In this document: positions 23,419 through 32,465 of the stretch, in pieces
How the letters are laid out: the number at the start of each line of letters is the position of its first letter
Position numbering within the stretch: position 1 is the first letter of the stretch
Origin: a virus
Virus record (IMG/VR): IMGVR_UViG_3300044953_000546
Coordinates: 1-43,782 of that record
DNA length: 43,782 bases
Direction: 5' to 3' (one strand)
Program-made: the position numbers and the translations under genes
Notes under the pieces: generated by a model
Database searches by the model: none
Seen by the model: only the letters and a program-made list of their open reading frames with translations
Told to the model about the DNA's origin: nothing

Positions 23419-24884
23419 CTCAGATGCGACCTCACGGTTTCATTGAATGCCGATAGATCTCGGCGACGGCGAACCTTAGACTCGTCGTCTTCACCAACAG
23501 ACTTGGCATCCTCCTTTTGGTTGTAGAGCCTCATTGTCTCTATATTTACCTCGGACTTATCTACTAGCTTCCAGCGAGACATGGCGCCATCCATCTGAAT
23601 CAATGAGTCCATAAATGGTATACCATTGCGAACCTTGGGGGCGTTGACCCAAGCCATGTTGCTTTCCTTGTCTCTATTGCCTACGCAGATCACCGTGTCC
23701 ATGTAATGATGCAGCGTGCGGCACATGTAGGCATCCGTGGCTTCGGGCTTACGCTGGGGGCCACTGGCCGAAGCCGTAGTGCCCAGCTGATGATATACAA
23801 ATATATTAACCTTTAGATTGCTGCCCACTTTGCGCAGGTCGTCAGCCATCTGATTCATGATCCTGGTTTGTTCGGAGATGTTTAGACCCCTAACGGCCAT
23901 ATAATTGTTTGCCATCGGACCCAACCAGTCGATGCCAACATACCTGGGATTCTTACCAGAATCTTTTGCCTGCTTGACTATCAGCTCAACCTCAGTAGCG
24001 CCGCCACCGCCGCCACCTCTGTTCTGGGCCGCTTCAAGCATGTCCACAATCATAAGCCGACCAGCCAAGCGCTCTCGCACCTGATCGTACTTGGCTTTCA
24101 ATCTCTTGTCTGCATGAAAGTCTTCTCCACTCAAACCGGCAAACCGAGTAATAGGAATGCCCATTGCAAAAGCATAGATGCGATTAGTGATGCCTTCGGC
24201 ATTCTGCTCATAAGTCAGGATCAGAGAATCTTCACCTCCAAGAGCAGCGGTAGTAGCAATCTGAATATTTGTCAGAGTTTTGCCACCACCAGAAGGTGCC
24301 AAAAATAAAGTAGTCTCTCCGGTGATTGCACCGCCTGAGGTAACTATGTCCACCCAGTCAACTCCCCAAGGACGTCTAATCGTGTTGGACAGCATGGGCG
24401 TGCTGCTTATGAACGGATCGATGAAGTTGGCCTTGCTGATGGAGGTGCTGGCAATGGTACGATTGAGTTCCTGCACTTTGTCTACGATGTTTTCCACCCG
24501 GTCCAGGCCAAACGCAGCTGGCCTCACCTTGCGGTCAATCAAAAACTTGTGTAAAAACTCTAGAACATAAGTTTTATGCTCTTCAAATGCGTTGATAGAT
24601 CCGTACGCCCATTGCAGAATATCGCCAAACTGCAAAGCCTCCACCTCGTTTAAAATTCGATTTGGAATGAGTTCATCGAGTAACGCACTTGCCGCAACTT
24701 CGTAAGGAACTGGAGTTTTGCTAGTTGCATACCAGCGACTGCCAATGATAAAAGCAACTCTCAATGGAGTTTCGTTATCTCGGAAGTCCTCAAGTTTCAA
24801 CCTCTGTACAACCATGCCCATTATTTCGCTTGACCTGAGCATACCCAGGACAAGCCACTTGTTATTTGCGTGACTTAAGTCCAT
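23415..24884 (-). CDS. DnaB-like replicative DNA helicase
   Basis: Hexameric RecA-fold helicase that would unwind the replication fork. Motifs: Walker A APSGGGKT (196-203), a Glu-containing strand LILTYEQ (about 221-227), Walker B YVGIDWLGP (D319), and VNIFVYHQLG (motif H4-like). A Gly-rich stretch of seven (about 290-295) marks a flexible loop. The N-terminal 160 residues resemble a helical DnaB-type N-domain. Overlaps with the primase and with the upstream gene support one replication operon. An 8-bp inverted repeat (23739-23775) lies in the coding sequence. Confidence 0.87.
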   Translation of the reverse strand: MDLSHANNKWLVLGMLRSSEIMGMVVQRLKLEDFRDNETPLRVAFIIGSRWYATSKTPVPYEVAASALLDELIPNRILNEVEALQFGDILQWAYGSINAFEEHKTYVLEFLHKFLIDRKVRPAAFGLDRVENIVDKVQELNRTIASTSISKANFIDPFISSTPMLSNTIRRPWGVDWVDIVTSGGAITGETTLFLAPSGGGKTLTNIQIATTAALGGEDSLILTYEQNAEGITNRIYAFAMGIPITRFAGLSGEDFHADKRLKAKYDQVRERLAGRLMIVDMLEAAQNRGGGGGGATEVELIVKQAKDSGKNPRYVGIDWLGPMANNYMAVRGLNISEQTRIMNQMADDLRKVGSNLKVNIFVYHQLGTTASASGPQRKPEATDAYMCRTLHHYMDTVICVGNRDKESNMAWVNAPKVRNGIPFMDSLIQMDGAMSRWKLVDKSEVNIETMRLYNQKEDAKSVGEDDESKVRRRRDLSAFNETVRSHLR

Positions 24885-25444
24885 GAGATGAACAACTCCT
24901 CTGGAATGATGCCCTTAAACTTATCAGCATATACGGGTTGATATTGCACTTGGTGCTGTGCGCGAAGTAGTATATCTGAGGGCAGCTTGTCATGGCATTC
25001 CATTTTTTTAGCAATTGTGTAGATAAAAACAGGATCAAAAGTATTTAAAGGATCAAGCAAACATTCAATTAATTCAGCATTTTGCGTCAGTTTTTCGAGC
25101 CTCTTCACCATAAGCTCGTACTTTAACTTTAATTTTGAATACTCTGGATCTGGTTTGCCTGCTTGTATATATTTGCTTTTAAACAAATAGGAGTCAAATT
25201 TTGAAGGCATTGGGTATCCAGGAAACTCCTGCATAAAACACCACTCAATGTAGGCTCGAGGATCGACGCTATTGGCATTGCACCAAACGGCAATCGAATC
25301 CCAATGAGCCTTCAAAGTTGCATTAGTGCTGTTCATAGCAGCGTGATAATCACGCTTTGATCCGGTGATCGCCATCTTATTTATTGCGTACATCTCTCGT
25401 AAGCGATGACTCAATGATTCAAGTTGACCAGAACAATTTCCCAC
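24875..25444 (-). CDS. Hypothetical protein between two helicase genes, 189 residues
   Basis: No family recognised. The start is GTG at 25444, with AAGGA six bases upstream; an ATG at 25393 is an alternative. The protein is helical and lysine-rich in its middle third. Its place directly upstream of the DnaB-like helicase gene, with a 10-base overlap, is where helicase-loader genes often sit, but no sequence motif confirms this. Confidence 0.6.
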   Translation of the reverse strand: MGNCSGQLESLSHRLREMYAINKMAITGSKRDYHAAMNSTNATLKAHWDSIAVWCNANSVDPRAYIEWCFMQEFPGYPMPSKFDSYLFKSKYIQAGKPDPEYSKLKLKYELMVKRLEKLTQNAELIECLLDPLNTFDPVFIYTIAKKMECHDKLPSDILLRAQHQVQYQPVYADKFKGIIPEELFISWT

Positions 25445-26850
25445 TCTTTTTCCTTATAGCTATCAAACCGAGTCTTAGATCTTCGTGCGGTCCATACATC
25501 ATAATTATCGGCAAAGTCGACCAAAATGCCTTTTGACTTTCCATCAGCTATGCGGCATACACGTCCCGGCATCTGAATGTCTTTGATTGGAGAAGCACCG
25601 CCGTCTGCACGTATGATGACCGACAACTGCGGGAAGTCAACACCTGTGCTCCATATACCTGTTGCAATGGCTCGCTTAAGAGTGCCTGAGGAAAATTCTT
25701 TACGAATGGCCTCTACTTGTTTACGAGACAGCGGATTCTCTTTTAGCAACTTAGCTCGTTGAAAGAACTTGGCTTTCTCGTCGTCCATATCGCCGTATAC
25801 ACACTTGAAATCAGGCAGATACTTATGCAATTCAAGTGCATGCTCTATCTTGTCCACTAGGATTAGAATCTGCGGATCTTTTTCAGATAGACGCTTAGGT
25901 ATCTCATCATAAACCACCCTAGCAATAGCATTGTTACGAGCAAGATTAGTCCAGTATCCTAATCTAGCGCGCTTTACGTCAGATTTAAAACCTCTAATTA
26001 CATCAACTGGAGTGCAGTCCCAGTCAACTTTCCAAACTTCAATAGGAACCACTAGACCAAGATCGACCCCGTTTTGATAATCGACTTTGCATATTTTATT
26101 TCCAAAGTATGCCTCCATAGCCAACGCAGTGTTATCCATTCGCTGATCTGGAGAAGCAGAATAAGAAATTAACTTGCAGCCGCTAAAGCCGGGATAATAT
26201 TCCAGGAATGTAGGCACCAGTAACTCATGAACTTCATCGAGTTGAACAACATCAAACTCCTCTAAAGGCAGTCCCCCTAGAGAACCGCTAGTGCAAATCA
26301 GCGGATTCCCGTCAACATGCTTGCTAGAGTTCCAACAGCCTGCTTTTGGAAACACTTTCTTCACACGTTCGTATAGCTGATTGCATACGCTCTTTGATTT
26401 GGTTATGACCGCATGCTTTTGCTTAGGGTAGAGTTGAATAACCTTTTCTATGACTACGCCCTTGCCAAAGCCGGTAAGGGCATCAATAATACCAAAGTCT
26501 GCTTTTACAATCTCCTGAATCACCTCCAACTGACCGGGCCGAAGCCCGGTCAGCTTAGAGGCGTCGGGAACAGGGAGTTTCTTGGGGCGCAAGTCAGAGA
26601 GTTCCGGCTTGTAGCCGGCCTGCGCCAGAACCTTGAGGCATCTTTCCTGTAGACCACACGGAAAATACATCCAGCCATCCTGCATTGCAAATAAGTGAAC
26701 CGGAGTGCTTATGTACTTTGGAGCCATGCCAGGGATCCGCTCTTGACTTCTATGAAGGTATTGAAACTCTTTCTTTAATACCTCGTTGTGTGAACCTTCT
26801 GGAGTTCTAATGAACCTCATAATGCGCTGCAGTATTACTTTTTGATTCAT
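25411..26850 (-). CDS. SF2 DNA helicase (UvsW-like)
   Basis: Predicted branch-migrating or annealing helicase for recombination, like T4 UvsW. Motifs: LRPGQLEVIQ (Q-type), Walker A-like ALTGFGKG (124-131, with Gly in place of the usual Ser/Thr after Lys), DEVH box (D205-H208), ISYSASP (motif III, usual S/T-A-T), GIWSTGVDFP (motif V) and QMPGRVCR (motif VI, near residue 430). The N-terminal 95 residues would be a substrate-binding domain. A 10-bp UUCG hairpin (26530-26553) lies in the mRNA just before the Walker A codons. Confidence 0.85.
   Translation of the reverse strand: MNQKVILQRIMRFIRTPEGSHNEVLKKEFQYLHRSQERIPGMAPKYISTPVHLFAMQDGWMYFPCGLQERCLKVLAQAGYKPELSDLRPKKLPVPDASKLTGLRPGQLEVIQEIVKADFGIIDALTGFGKGVVIEKVIQLYPKQKHAVITKSKSVCNQLYERVKKVFPKAGCWNSSKHVDGNPLICTSGSLGGLPLEEFDVVQLDEVHELLVPTFLEYYPGFSGCKLISYSASPDQRMDNTALAMEAYFGNKICKVDYQNGVDLGLVVPIEVWKVDWDCTPVDVIRGFKSDVKRARLGYWTNLARNNAIARVVYDEIPKRLSEKDPQILILVDKIEHALELHKYLPDFKCVYGDMDDEKAKFFQRAKLLKENPLSRKQVEAIRKEFSSGTLKRAIATGIWSTGVDFPQLSVIIRADGGASPIKDIQMPGRVCRIADGKSKGILVDFADNYDVWTARRSKTRFDSYKEKEWEIVLVNLNH
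26530..26553 (-). other. Intragenic UUCG-tetraloop hairpin
   Basis: On the mRNA strand CTGACCGGGC, loop TTCG, GCCCGGTCAG form a perfect 10-bp GC-rich stem closed by C(UUCG)G, one of the most stable RNA tetraloops. It lies inside the SF2 helicase gene (codons for KLTGLRPGQ). No T-run follows. Confidence 0.85.
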
Positions 26851-26995
26851 GTTAGCTTTATAGTTTAAATACAGTTAATTTTAAATTAAAACAATTACGT
26901 TACAGTCTTTATTTTTGACATTGTTTAAAAGCGAACGGCTTCGACAAAATCACGGCTCACTAAAATGTAAACAACACTGCAATCAACGATAGTCA

Positions 26996-29173
26996 TTATT
27001 CAAAACCTTCAAGTGCGATGTTTTTGCAGCCCAAAGCCGAAAGAGAGTTGCTATGAGTAATTACAATAAATTGGCGATTGGTGTGCTGTCCCACTTTTGA
27101 TAAGTAATTAAACGCCTCGGCTAGATCTCGAGAGTTAGACTCTTGCATTGCCCCAGAGGGCTCGTCAAGGGCAAGGACTCCGAGAGTGCTAGCAAATACA
27201 TCATTTACGGCCAATAAGTAGCAAACGCTTGCCTGCTGCTTCTGACCGCCAGAAAGTCTCTTGGCGGCGTGTACTAGGCCGTCAGACTTTCTAGCCATGA
27301 ACTCTAGATTTTCATCAATATACGCAGAAAAATCTGCATTGATTGTACTAAGATAAAACGCTAAACGATCATTGAGTTTCTGCATGTACTGCAAAGATAG
27401 CAGTCTTGGCAGACCGTCCTTCATCAAAATCTCATTGACCTTATCTAAGACTTTACGGAAATTTTCAATAGGTTTTACTGAGGCTGCACGTTTCTCATAA
27501 ACGTCCACCTTGGTTTTAGCTCTCTCTACGCTTTGTACTAAAGCCTCAAGACTGCCCTCCAGCTTATCCGCCTTTTGCTTCAGCAACAATCCATCTTCAT
27601 GGACTTTCTGAAGTCGAGCGTACTCATTGGCATCGTATCTGGCTAAAGGTATATCCTCTAGCTTATTGTCGATCAGAGAGATCATGTCCAATTGGGATTG
27701 TATATGCCCCTTGATGGCACTAACACTGTTATTAGCGCTATTGATACCTCGCTCCAGCATATCGTAATTCCCAACTATATGAATAAAACCTGCCTTGATC
27801 TGAGCAGTCATTACAGGCAAATCCTGTAAAGTCTGTAATTCTTGATCGACTTCAGCAGCCTTGGCCATCACTGTCTCGGCGCATTGATTGCAGTCTTGAA
27901 CAGCCTTTTCGTAATTCTGCCATTCACACTCAAGTCGCCTAACTTCTCTCAGGGCCTGGATAGCCATATCTACCTCAGCAGACTTGCTGGCAATATCGGA
28001 CTTGAGTTGGCTCATGTCGTGACTACATACGGCTGTCACCGTACCGCATTCAGGGCACTGCCCCCTCTCAGCCAGTTGCATGCGCTTTATGAGAGCAGCC
28101 AAGTCTTGCTTAAGCTCGGACATATGGTCCACAAGCCAGATCTCTGATCCTGCTTGGGGGCGATCATCTGCAGGAGCTTGAGGCTGACTTTGCAAACATT
28201 CCTGGAGCTTGGCAGTCAACTTCTCAGCAGTGTCCAGAAGTTTGGCTTTACGCTTATTATTTTCCAGGAGAAGGTCCGCAGAGTACAAAGACTTCTTAGC
28301 CGATTCCGCAGCGGCAGCGTTTGCTGACTTTTGCCGCTCTAATTCCGCCAAAGCCGCTTCCTGAATTTTTTGTTGTTGCAGTAACTGTACATGAGCGTTT
28401 ACTGCTGTTGTCCTGTTGGACTCTAGCTGCATGCGCTTATCGTCGTTTTTCTTAATATGCTCCAACGTATCCATACGATGGCACACATCTTGAATCTGCA
28501 ATGCAACATACTGTTTTGTAAGCTGACTCAACTCCTCTTCTAAGCGACCAACCTCGCCGCTCAGCAAGTTAAATTCCGTCCTGGCCTCCAGTAACGGACC
28601 TTCAACGTCAGGCACAGTAACGGACATCATTACATCTCGAACTTGACCACGCAGAGCTTCAAGCTCGTTAGTTCTAGTCAATGTATGAATAATTTCTTTA
28701 AACTTTGCCGGAGTAGACGATACTGGAGCTGTAATAGAGTCTTGGTCGACAATTAAATGACCGTCAATGATGCCGACTGGCACCGGTATCAAAGAATGCG
28801 TTTTATCTAGTGCCTCCTTTGAAGCAAACACTTCTTCAACTTTACCGTCGTCATGCTCAATCCGCAGTCTCGGAATATTGAGATCGTTGAATCTTTTCTC
28901 ACCTGCAATAGCTTTGGCGATGTGTAGGACTTTGTTTCCCATGCGCCAGGTAGCAACAAAATAGCAGGCCTCCTGGGGTGGTGTACCCCAAGAGGCCCAG
29001 CTACTTGCGCTCCCTGGAAACGAGTTAGTCAGCGAAGCTCGGATCATCGTGAGTATGGTTGACTTGCCGCAGCCGATTGGGCCAGTAATAACCGTCAGTG
29101 CGTCGTCAAACTCAAACTCAAAATCTCCCCTTAGAAGACCGATGTTCCTGCCCCTCAAGGAGAGCAGTTTCAT
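26996..29173 (-). CDS. Rad50/SbcC-like ATPase (T4 gp46-like)
   Basis: ATPase subunit of a DNA end-processing nuclease. Walker A GPIGCGKST (31-39), a long coiled coil split by a zinc hook CPEC (C373, C376; further Cys at 383), ABC signature LSGGQKQQ (about 640), and Walker B GVLALDEPSG. The 725 residues are between T4 gp46 (560) and E. coli SbcC (1048), so the coiled coils are short. The partner nuclease is encoded at 30601-31722, two genes upstream. A 13-bp hairpin lies at 28967-28997. Confidence 0.9.
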   Translation of the reverse strand: MKLLSLRGRNIGLLRGDFEFEFDDALTVITGPIGCGKSTILTMIRASLTNSFPGSASSWASWGTPPQEACYFVATWRMGNKVLHIAKAIAGEKRFNDLNIPRLRIEHDDGKVEEVFASKEALDKTHSLIPVPVGIIDGHLIVDQDSITAPVSSTPAKFKEIIHTLTRTNELEALRGQVRDVMMSVTVPDVEGPLLEARTEFNLLSGEVGRLEEELSQLTKQYVALQIQDVCHRMDTLEHIKKNDDKRMQLESNRTTAVNAHVQLLQQQKIQEAALAELERQKSANAAAAESAKKSLYSADLLLENNKRKAKLLDTAEKLTAKLQECLQSQPQAPADDRPQAGSEIWLVDHMSELKQDLAALIKRMQLAERGQCPECGTVTAVCSHDMSQLKSDIASKSAEVDMAIQALREVRRLECEWQNYEKAVQDCNQCAETVMAKAAEVDQELQTLQDLPVMTAQIKAGFIHIVGNYDMLERGINSANNSVSAIKGHIQSQLDMISLIDNKLEDIPLARYDANEYARLQKVHEDGLLLKQKADKLEGSLEALVQSVERAKTKVDVYEKRAASVKPIENFRKVLDKVNEILMKDGLPRLLSLQYMQKLNDRLAFYLSTINADFSAYIDENLEFMARKSDGLVHAAKRLSGGQKQQASVCYLLAVNDVFASTLGVLALDEPSGAMQESNSRDLAEAFNYLSKVGQHTNRQFIVITHSNSLSALGCKNIALEGFE
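28967..28997 (-). other. Intragenic hairpin, 13 bp with one G-U pair on the mRNA strand
   Basis: In the mRNA, GGCCTCTTGGGGT pairs with ACCCCAGGAGGCC around loop ACACC. The single non-Watson-Crick position is G-U in the RNA but a C-A mismatch on the other strand. It covers codons about 59-69 of the Rad50-like gene. No T-run follows. Confidence 0.8.
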
Positions 29174-29183
29174 ATGTATTTAC

Positions 29184-29840
29184 TTAGTCGTTGGTTTTAC
29201 GGCGACCCTTCGGACGAATAGTGACGTTGTTGCGCTTGAGTAGGTTGATTATGCAGCTGACTGAGACCGAGAACTTTTCAGCAATCGGCTTAGCACCCAC
29301 ACCCTCTCTGTACAGGCGGCAAACTTCTTCGCCGTGCTCTGTCAACTTGTGGGGAGCGCCGCGCCTCTTGGTGATCCTTTCAGCGGACTGAGCAACGGAT
29401 TGCTTTGGACTGTTGTTTGCGGGAGTTTCGTTAATTTTGTTTGTCATAGTTTTCTTAGTTTTTCGTACTTTTGATTGCTTTGGCTTTTCGATGTACTGAG
29501 TAGACGTATTAGGGACTGGCTTAGATTCGCTGATATCTTCCTCTAATGCTTTTTCACGCAGCCATTTGTCTGAAGGAATATCGGAATAATCCTGCATACT
29601 CTCCTCATCATCATCATAAAATTCTTCGTCTTCATCGCCAACCTCTTCAGACGAAGTATCATCAAATTCTTCGTCTTCGTCGGTCGCAATTTCCTCATCC
29701 TCATCCTCATCATAATGAGGCAGATGAGCCGAAGCGGAGGTTTCTGCGGACTCGCACTGACTAGAAGTTTGGGGGGCTAGAAGGTTGACATTGTCTTTAT
29801 CATCAAACTCACCATTGAGAATTCTATCGATAATACTCAT
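29184..29840 (-). CDS. DNA-binding protein with acidic N-terminus and C-terminal HTH, 218 residues
   Basis: Residues about 35-85 (from the ATG at 29840) are extremely acidic. The C-terminal 55 residues carry a resolvase-type helix-turn-helix (HKLTEHGEEVCRLYREGV, then AKPIAEKFSVSVSCIINLLK) ending in a basic tail. This suggests a transcription regulator or an adaptor that binds DNA through its C-terminus. The start at 29840 is chosen for AAAAGGAG eight bases upstream; the frame is open to 29888. It lies between the two genes of the Mre11/Rad50-like pair. Confidence 0.7.
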   Translation of the reverse strand: MSIIDRILNGEFDDKDNVNLLAPQTSSQCESAETSASAHLPHYDEDEDEEIATDEDEEFDDTSSEEVGDEDEEFYDDDEESMQDYSDIPSDKWLREKALEEDISESKPVPNTSTQYIEKPKQSKVRKTKKTMTNKINETPANNSPKQSVAQSAERITKRRGAPHKLTEHGEEVCRLYREGVGAKPIAEKFSVSVSCIINLLKRNNVTIRPKGRRKTND

Positions 29841-29911
29841 TGATATCTCCTTTTGTGTAGTTGTTTTAAGAATTATTCTTCTCAGCACGCGACATAACGC
29901 GTCGAAGTAGG

Positions 29912-30601
29912 TTAAACCATCTCAAGCACATCATCGACAGAGAGATCCGTTTTGGGATCGAATGTTCCGTCATTATTGATTATGTTATTCATGATTCCGA
30001 TCAAGCGATTCTTGTTGTTGTGACAATACTTTCTGTAAAAAGCCTTGCACAGCGTTACGTCGTAATCACTAAATGGAGAAAGAGTACCTTTATTGTTCTC
30101 GAACGCATTTTCGATAAGCACAAGCTGCCTTCTCGAGAAATACTTCAACAAAACGGATTCACTACTGAAATTATCGATATTTTCGAAAGTACAATACGTA
30201 AAGCCGCAATCATTTTGCCTGCATGACATGTCTAAAAAAGAGCGTTGAGCTTCTTTGTTCATTTTCCATGAAATATCGTTGTCCAGATGCACCGAGGAGA
30301 CGAATAGCGAACCCAGTGCGCACACCTTGCACTTGTTCAGCTTGTTGACGTAGTCGCAAGCATCGATCTTGACGACGTTTTCATTAATGCCATTTGCCAA
30401 CTTAGACTCCACAAAACAGTCCAAGGTCCCTAACTTTGGGTCCTCTATCCAGTTGCCTACAGTGGCAACGATCTTTTTGGCCTCCAGCTGCGCAATGACA
30501 TCCTTTGCGATGGCGATGCGCATCTGCCTCTTGGTTAAATTCGGCCTGCCAACCTTCTTGCTGTTTTTTGGCTTACTTATCTTCTTTAATTTCACTTGCA
30601 T
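29912..30601 (-). CDS. Hypothetical cysteine-containing protein, 229 residues
   Basis: Unknown. The first 30 residues are strongly basic (KLKKISKPKNSKKVGRPN). The middle has NKCKVCALGSLFVSSV, similar in style to the common phage 'C-lGaL' proteins such as the one at 31735-32142, but without clear family identity. The ATG overlaps the stop of the Mre11-like nuclease gene, so it is coupled to it. Confidence 0.6.
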   Translation of the reverse strand: MQVKLKKISKPKNSKKVGRPNLTKRQMRIAIAKDVIAQLEAKKIVATVGNWIEDPKLGTLDCFVESKLANGINENVVKIDACDYVNKLNKCKVCALGSLFVSSVHLDNDISWKMNKEAQRSFLDMSCRQNDCGFTYCTFENIDNFSSESVLLKYFSRRQLVLIENAFENNKGTLSPFSDYDVTLCKAFYRKYCHNNKNRLIGIMNNIINNDGTFDPKTDLSVDDVLEMV

Positions 30602-31722
30602 TATATTCCTACTTTCTTTTTGAGTGCATTGACGGCCTCATCAAATCCTGCATTCATGGCTTGTTGTATGAATGCCATGACTTCCTGATCTATCTCTGTC
30701 TTTGGGTTCAGCAGTTTATTTAGCGCGCTGTCTATGTCGACTTTTTCCTCCAGCGAGCCCTTTACTTCGGATAAGTCCCGATCGTGGGAAATATCTACTT
30801 TTTCAAATACAAATGCTCTTTGCTTTAACGACTCAATTCCAGCTGCCAGTTTTGACGACATATTAGAAGGTATTTTAATATGCAGTCTTGGGAGCTTGTC
30901 TCCCATAAAAGCGCACATCTCTGAAACATACGTGAGCTTGTCGCAAGCGTCAAGCCAAATTTCAATTTTTTTCAAATCCTCCTCTGAATTAATCTCGGTG
31001 CGAAAAAACGGCCGACAACGCAGAGGAATACGCTCTACACTAAGATCGCTGTAAACAACGATAAAAGACTTCGTTTCTGGCTCGCCCAGACGATGCATCC
31101 ACATAGAACCAGAGTATAAAAATCTAGTCCCCTTTGGGCCTTGCCACTCCCACTCAATATGAATGTCACCCATTAGGACCAGTTTGTACTTTCCATCAAA
31201 CCACTCAAGATCCATATCGCATAACGGGGTCTCGTCAGGAGGTAAACCTAGGGCCGGAATAACCTGAGAAGCAAAGCCATGCAAAATCAATACATCTGCT
31301 TTTTGCAGTTCATTTGCTTTTAAGTAAGCATCCCACTGCCTACGAGTCCTCCAGTTGTATCCTGCAACAAATCCTGCGAAAGTTACGTAACCTTTGCTCT
31401 CCTCTAGATTCCGTGCAACAGCTGCATTACCCCCCTCCATACACAATCTTTTAAAACCCTTCTCGTGATTGCCATCTACGTAGTAAGTATTTTGATGAGG
31501 CACATCCACCAATATTTTCCTGAGCTCAATGGTATGCTCATCGGAAATTGTTGGCATATCGACCTGATCTCCCCCTAAAACTAGAGGTAAACGATGCTGT
31601 TTGCAATAGTCCACTACCTGCCTAAGAGCATATAAGTCGTCACCTTTAAGTTCTTTAATAGATCTGTAAGCTGACTCTCTAGCTTGCAAGTCAGCGCAAA
31701 AAACAAACAAAGGCTCTCGCAT
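30601..31722 (-). CDS. Mre11/SbcD-like nuclease (T4 gp47-like)
   Basis: Metallophosphoesterase subunit that would trim DNA ends with the Rad50-like ATPase. Motifs: GGDQVD (GDxxD), YVDGNHEKG (GNHE), LILHG, and LMGDIHIEW (GDIH). The first motif, normally D-x-H, reads ADLQ, so one metal ligand His is replaced by Gln. The C-terminal 120 residues are helical and probably bind the partner. At 373 residues it is near gp47 (339) and SbcD (400). Confidence 0.85.
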   Translation of the reverse strand: MREPLFVFCADLQARESAYRSIKELKGDDLYALRQVVDYCKQHRLPLVLGGDQVDMPTISDEHTIELRKILVDVPHQNTYYVDGNHEKGFKRLCMEGGNAAVARNLEESKGYVTFAGFVAGYNWRTRRQWDAYLKANELQKADVLILHGFASQVIPALGLPPDETPLCDMDLEWFDGKYKLVLMGDIHIEWEWQGPKGTRFLYSGSMWMHRLGEPETKSFIVVYSDLSVERIPLRCRPFFRTEINSEEDLKKIEIWLDACDKLTYVSEMCAFMGDKLPRLHIKIPSNMSSKLAAGIESLKQRAFVFEKVDISHDRDLSEVKGSLEEKVDIDSALNKLLNPKTEIDQEVMAFIQQAMNAGFDEAVNALKKKVGI

Positions 31723-31734
31723 ATAGGCATCTCT

Positions 31735-32142
31735 TTAAAGTTGTTCCTGGTTCCGTTCTATCAAATTCGCCAACTCTGCAAAAGAACAACCTTGATCGTT
31801 CTTTTTCGTCAACGTTACCTCTGTGTCATTAACATCAAATAAAGCGCCGTCCTTAGAAGATAGTCCTGCCCAATTTTGAACTTCATTAGGCAGATACTCA
31901 CACATTTCGTTAAATGCGACTACGTTTACGTGCTCACAAGAGTTACTGTCTAAAGGTTGGCATATATGTGATTGGCTTTCAATTAAAGGATTATTTAAGT
32001 TTTGCTTTTGATATAAATCGCACAGCACCCCAAGACAACAAAAATTAGGCGGAGAGGTGCAGCGCTTTAAAGCAAATTTACCTTGGGCATAATTGCCGGA
32101 TCGAAGAGCTTCGACCCAGATTACAGCAATTTCTTTATACAT
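31735..32142 (-). CDS. Conserved phage protein of the 'W-ALRSG-Y-QG / CCLGVLCDL' type, 135 residues
   Basis: Belongs to a widespread phage family of unknown function recognised by WVEALRSGNYAQGKFALK near the start and FCCLGVLCDLYQ in the middle, followed by a late LPNEVQNWAGL segment. The paired cysteines may bind metal. Function is not known. It lies 12 bases from the nuclease gene and is probably co-transcribed. Confidence 0.65.
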   Translation of the reverse strand: MYKEIAVIWVEALRSGNYAQGKFALKRCTSPPNFCCLGVLCDLYQKQNLNNPLIESQSHICQPLDSNSCEHVNVVAFNEMCEYLPNEVQNWAGLSSKDGALFDVNDTEVTLTKKNDQGCSFAELANLIERNQEQL

Positions 32143-32150
32143 ATATTATT

Positions 32151-32465
32151 TTATTTTTTTTCAGTGAGAGGATCTAGCCGCACCATAAATAAGGCTACAA
32201 AGCAAGCAAGCAAAGTAATTCCAATCCAAGTCCACAAACCTAAATTAAAAGTCAGACAGTGTATAGAAGACAACACAAGCACAACCTGTACCCCAAAACA
32301 CACAGGACAAGATATGAGTTTTTGTAGAAACGAGTCCTGTTGATCGGCCCAAGCCATAATCGTATCAACAGTAAGTTCAAAATTATGCATTCCCCAGACT
32401 ACCATATAAGCCATAAAGCCTATAAAGAGCGAGGAGAGAGAAACAGTAATAATCCAATCAATCAT
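32151..32465 (-). CDS. Membrane protein with three predicted transmembrane helices, 104 residues
   Basis: Hydrophobic stretches at about 4-24, 55-70 and 74-95 predict an inner-membrane protein, with a cytoplasmic-like charged tail (RLDPLTEKK). CPVCFG at about 53-58 could be a redox or metal pair. The first codons overlap the end of the 37-residue membrane peptide gene. Possible roles include lysis control or superinfection exclusion, but nothing identifies one. Confidence 0.6.
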   Translation of the reverse strand: MIDWIITVSLSSLFIGFMAYMVVWGMHNFELTVDTIMAWADQQDSFLQKLISCPVCFGVQVVLVLSSIHCLTFNLGLWTWIGITLLACFVALFMVRLDPLTEKK

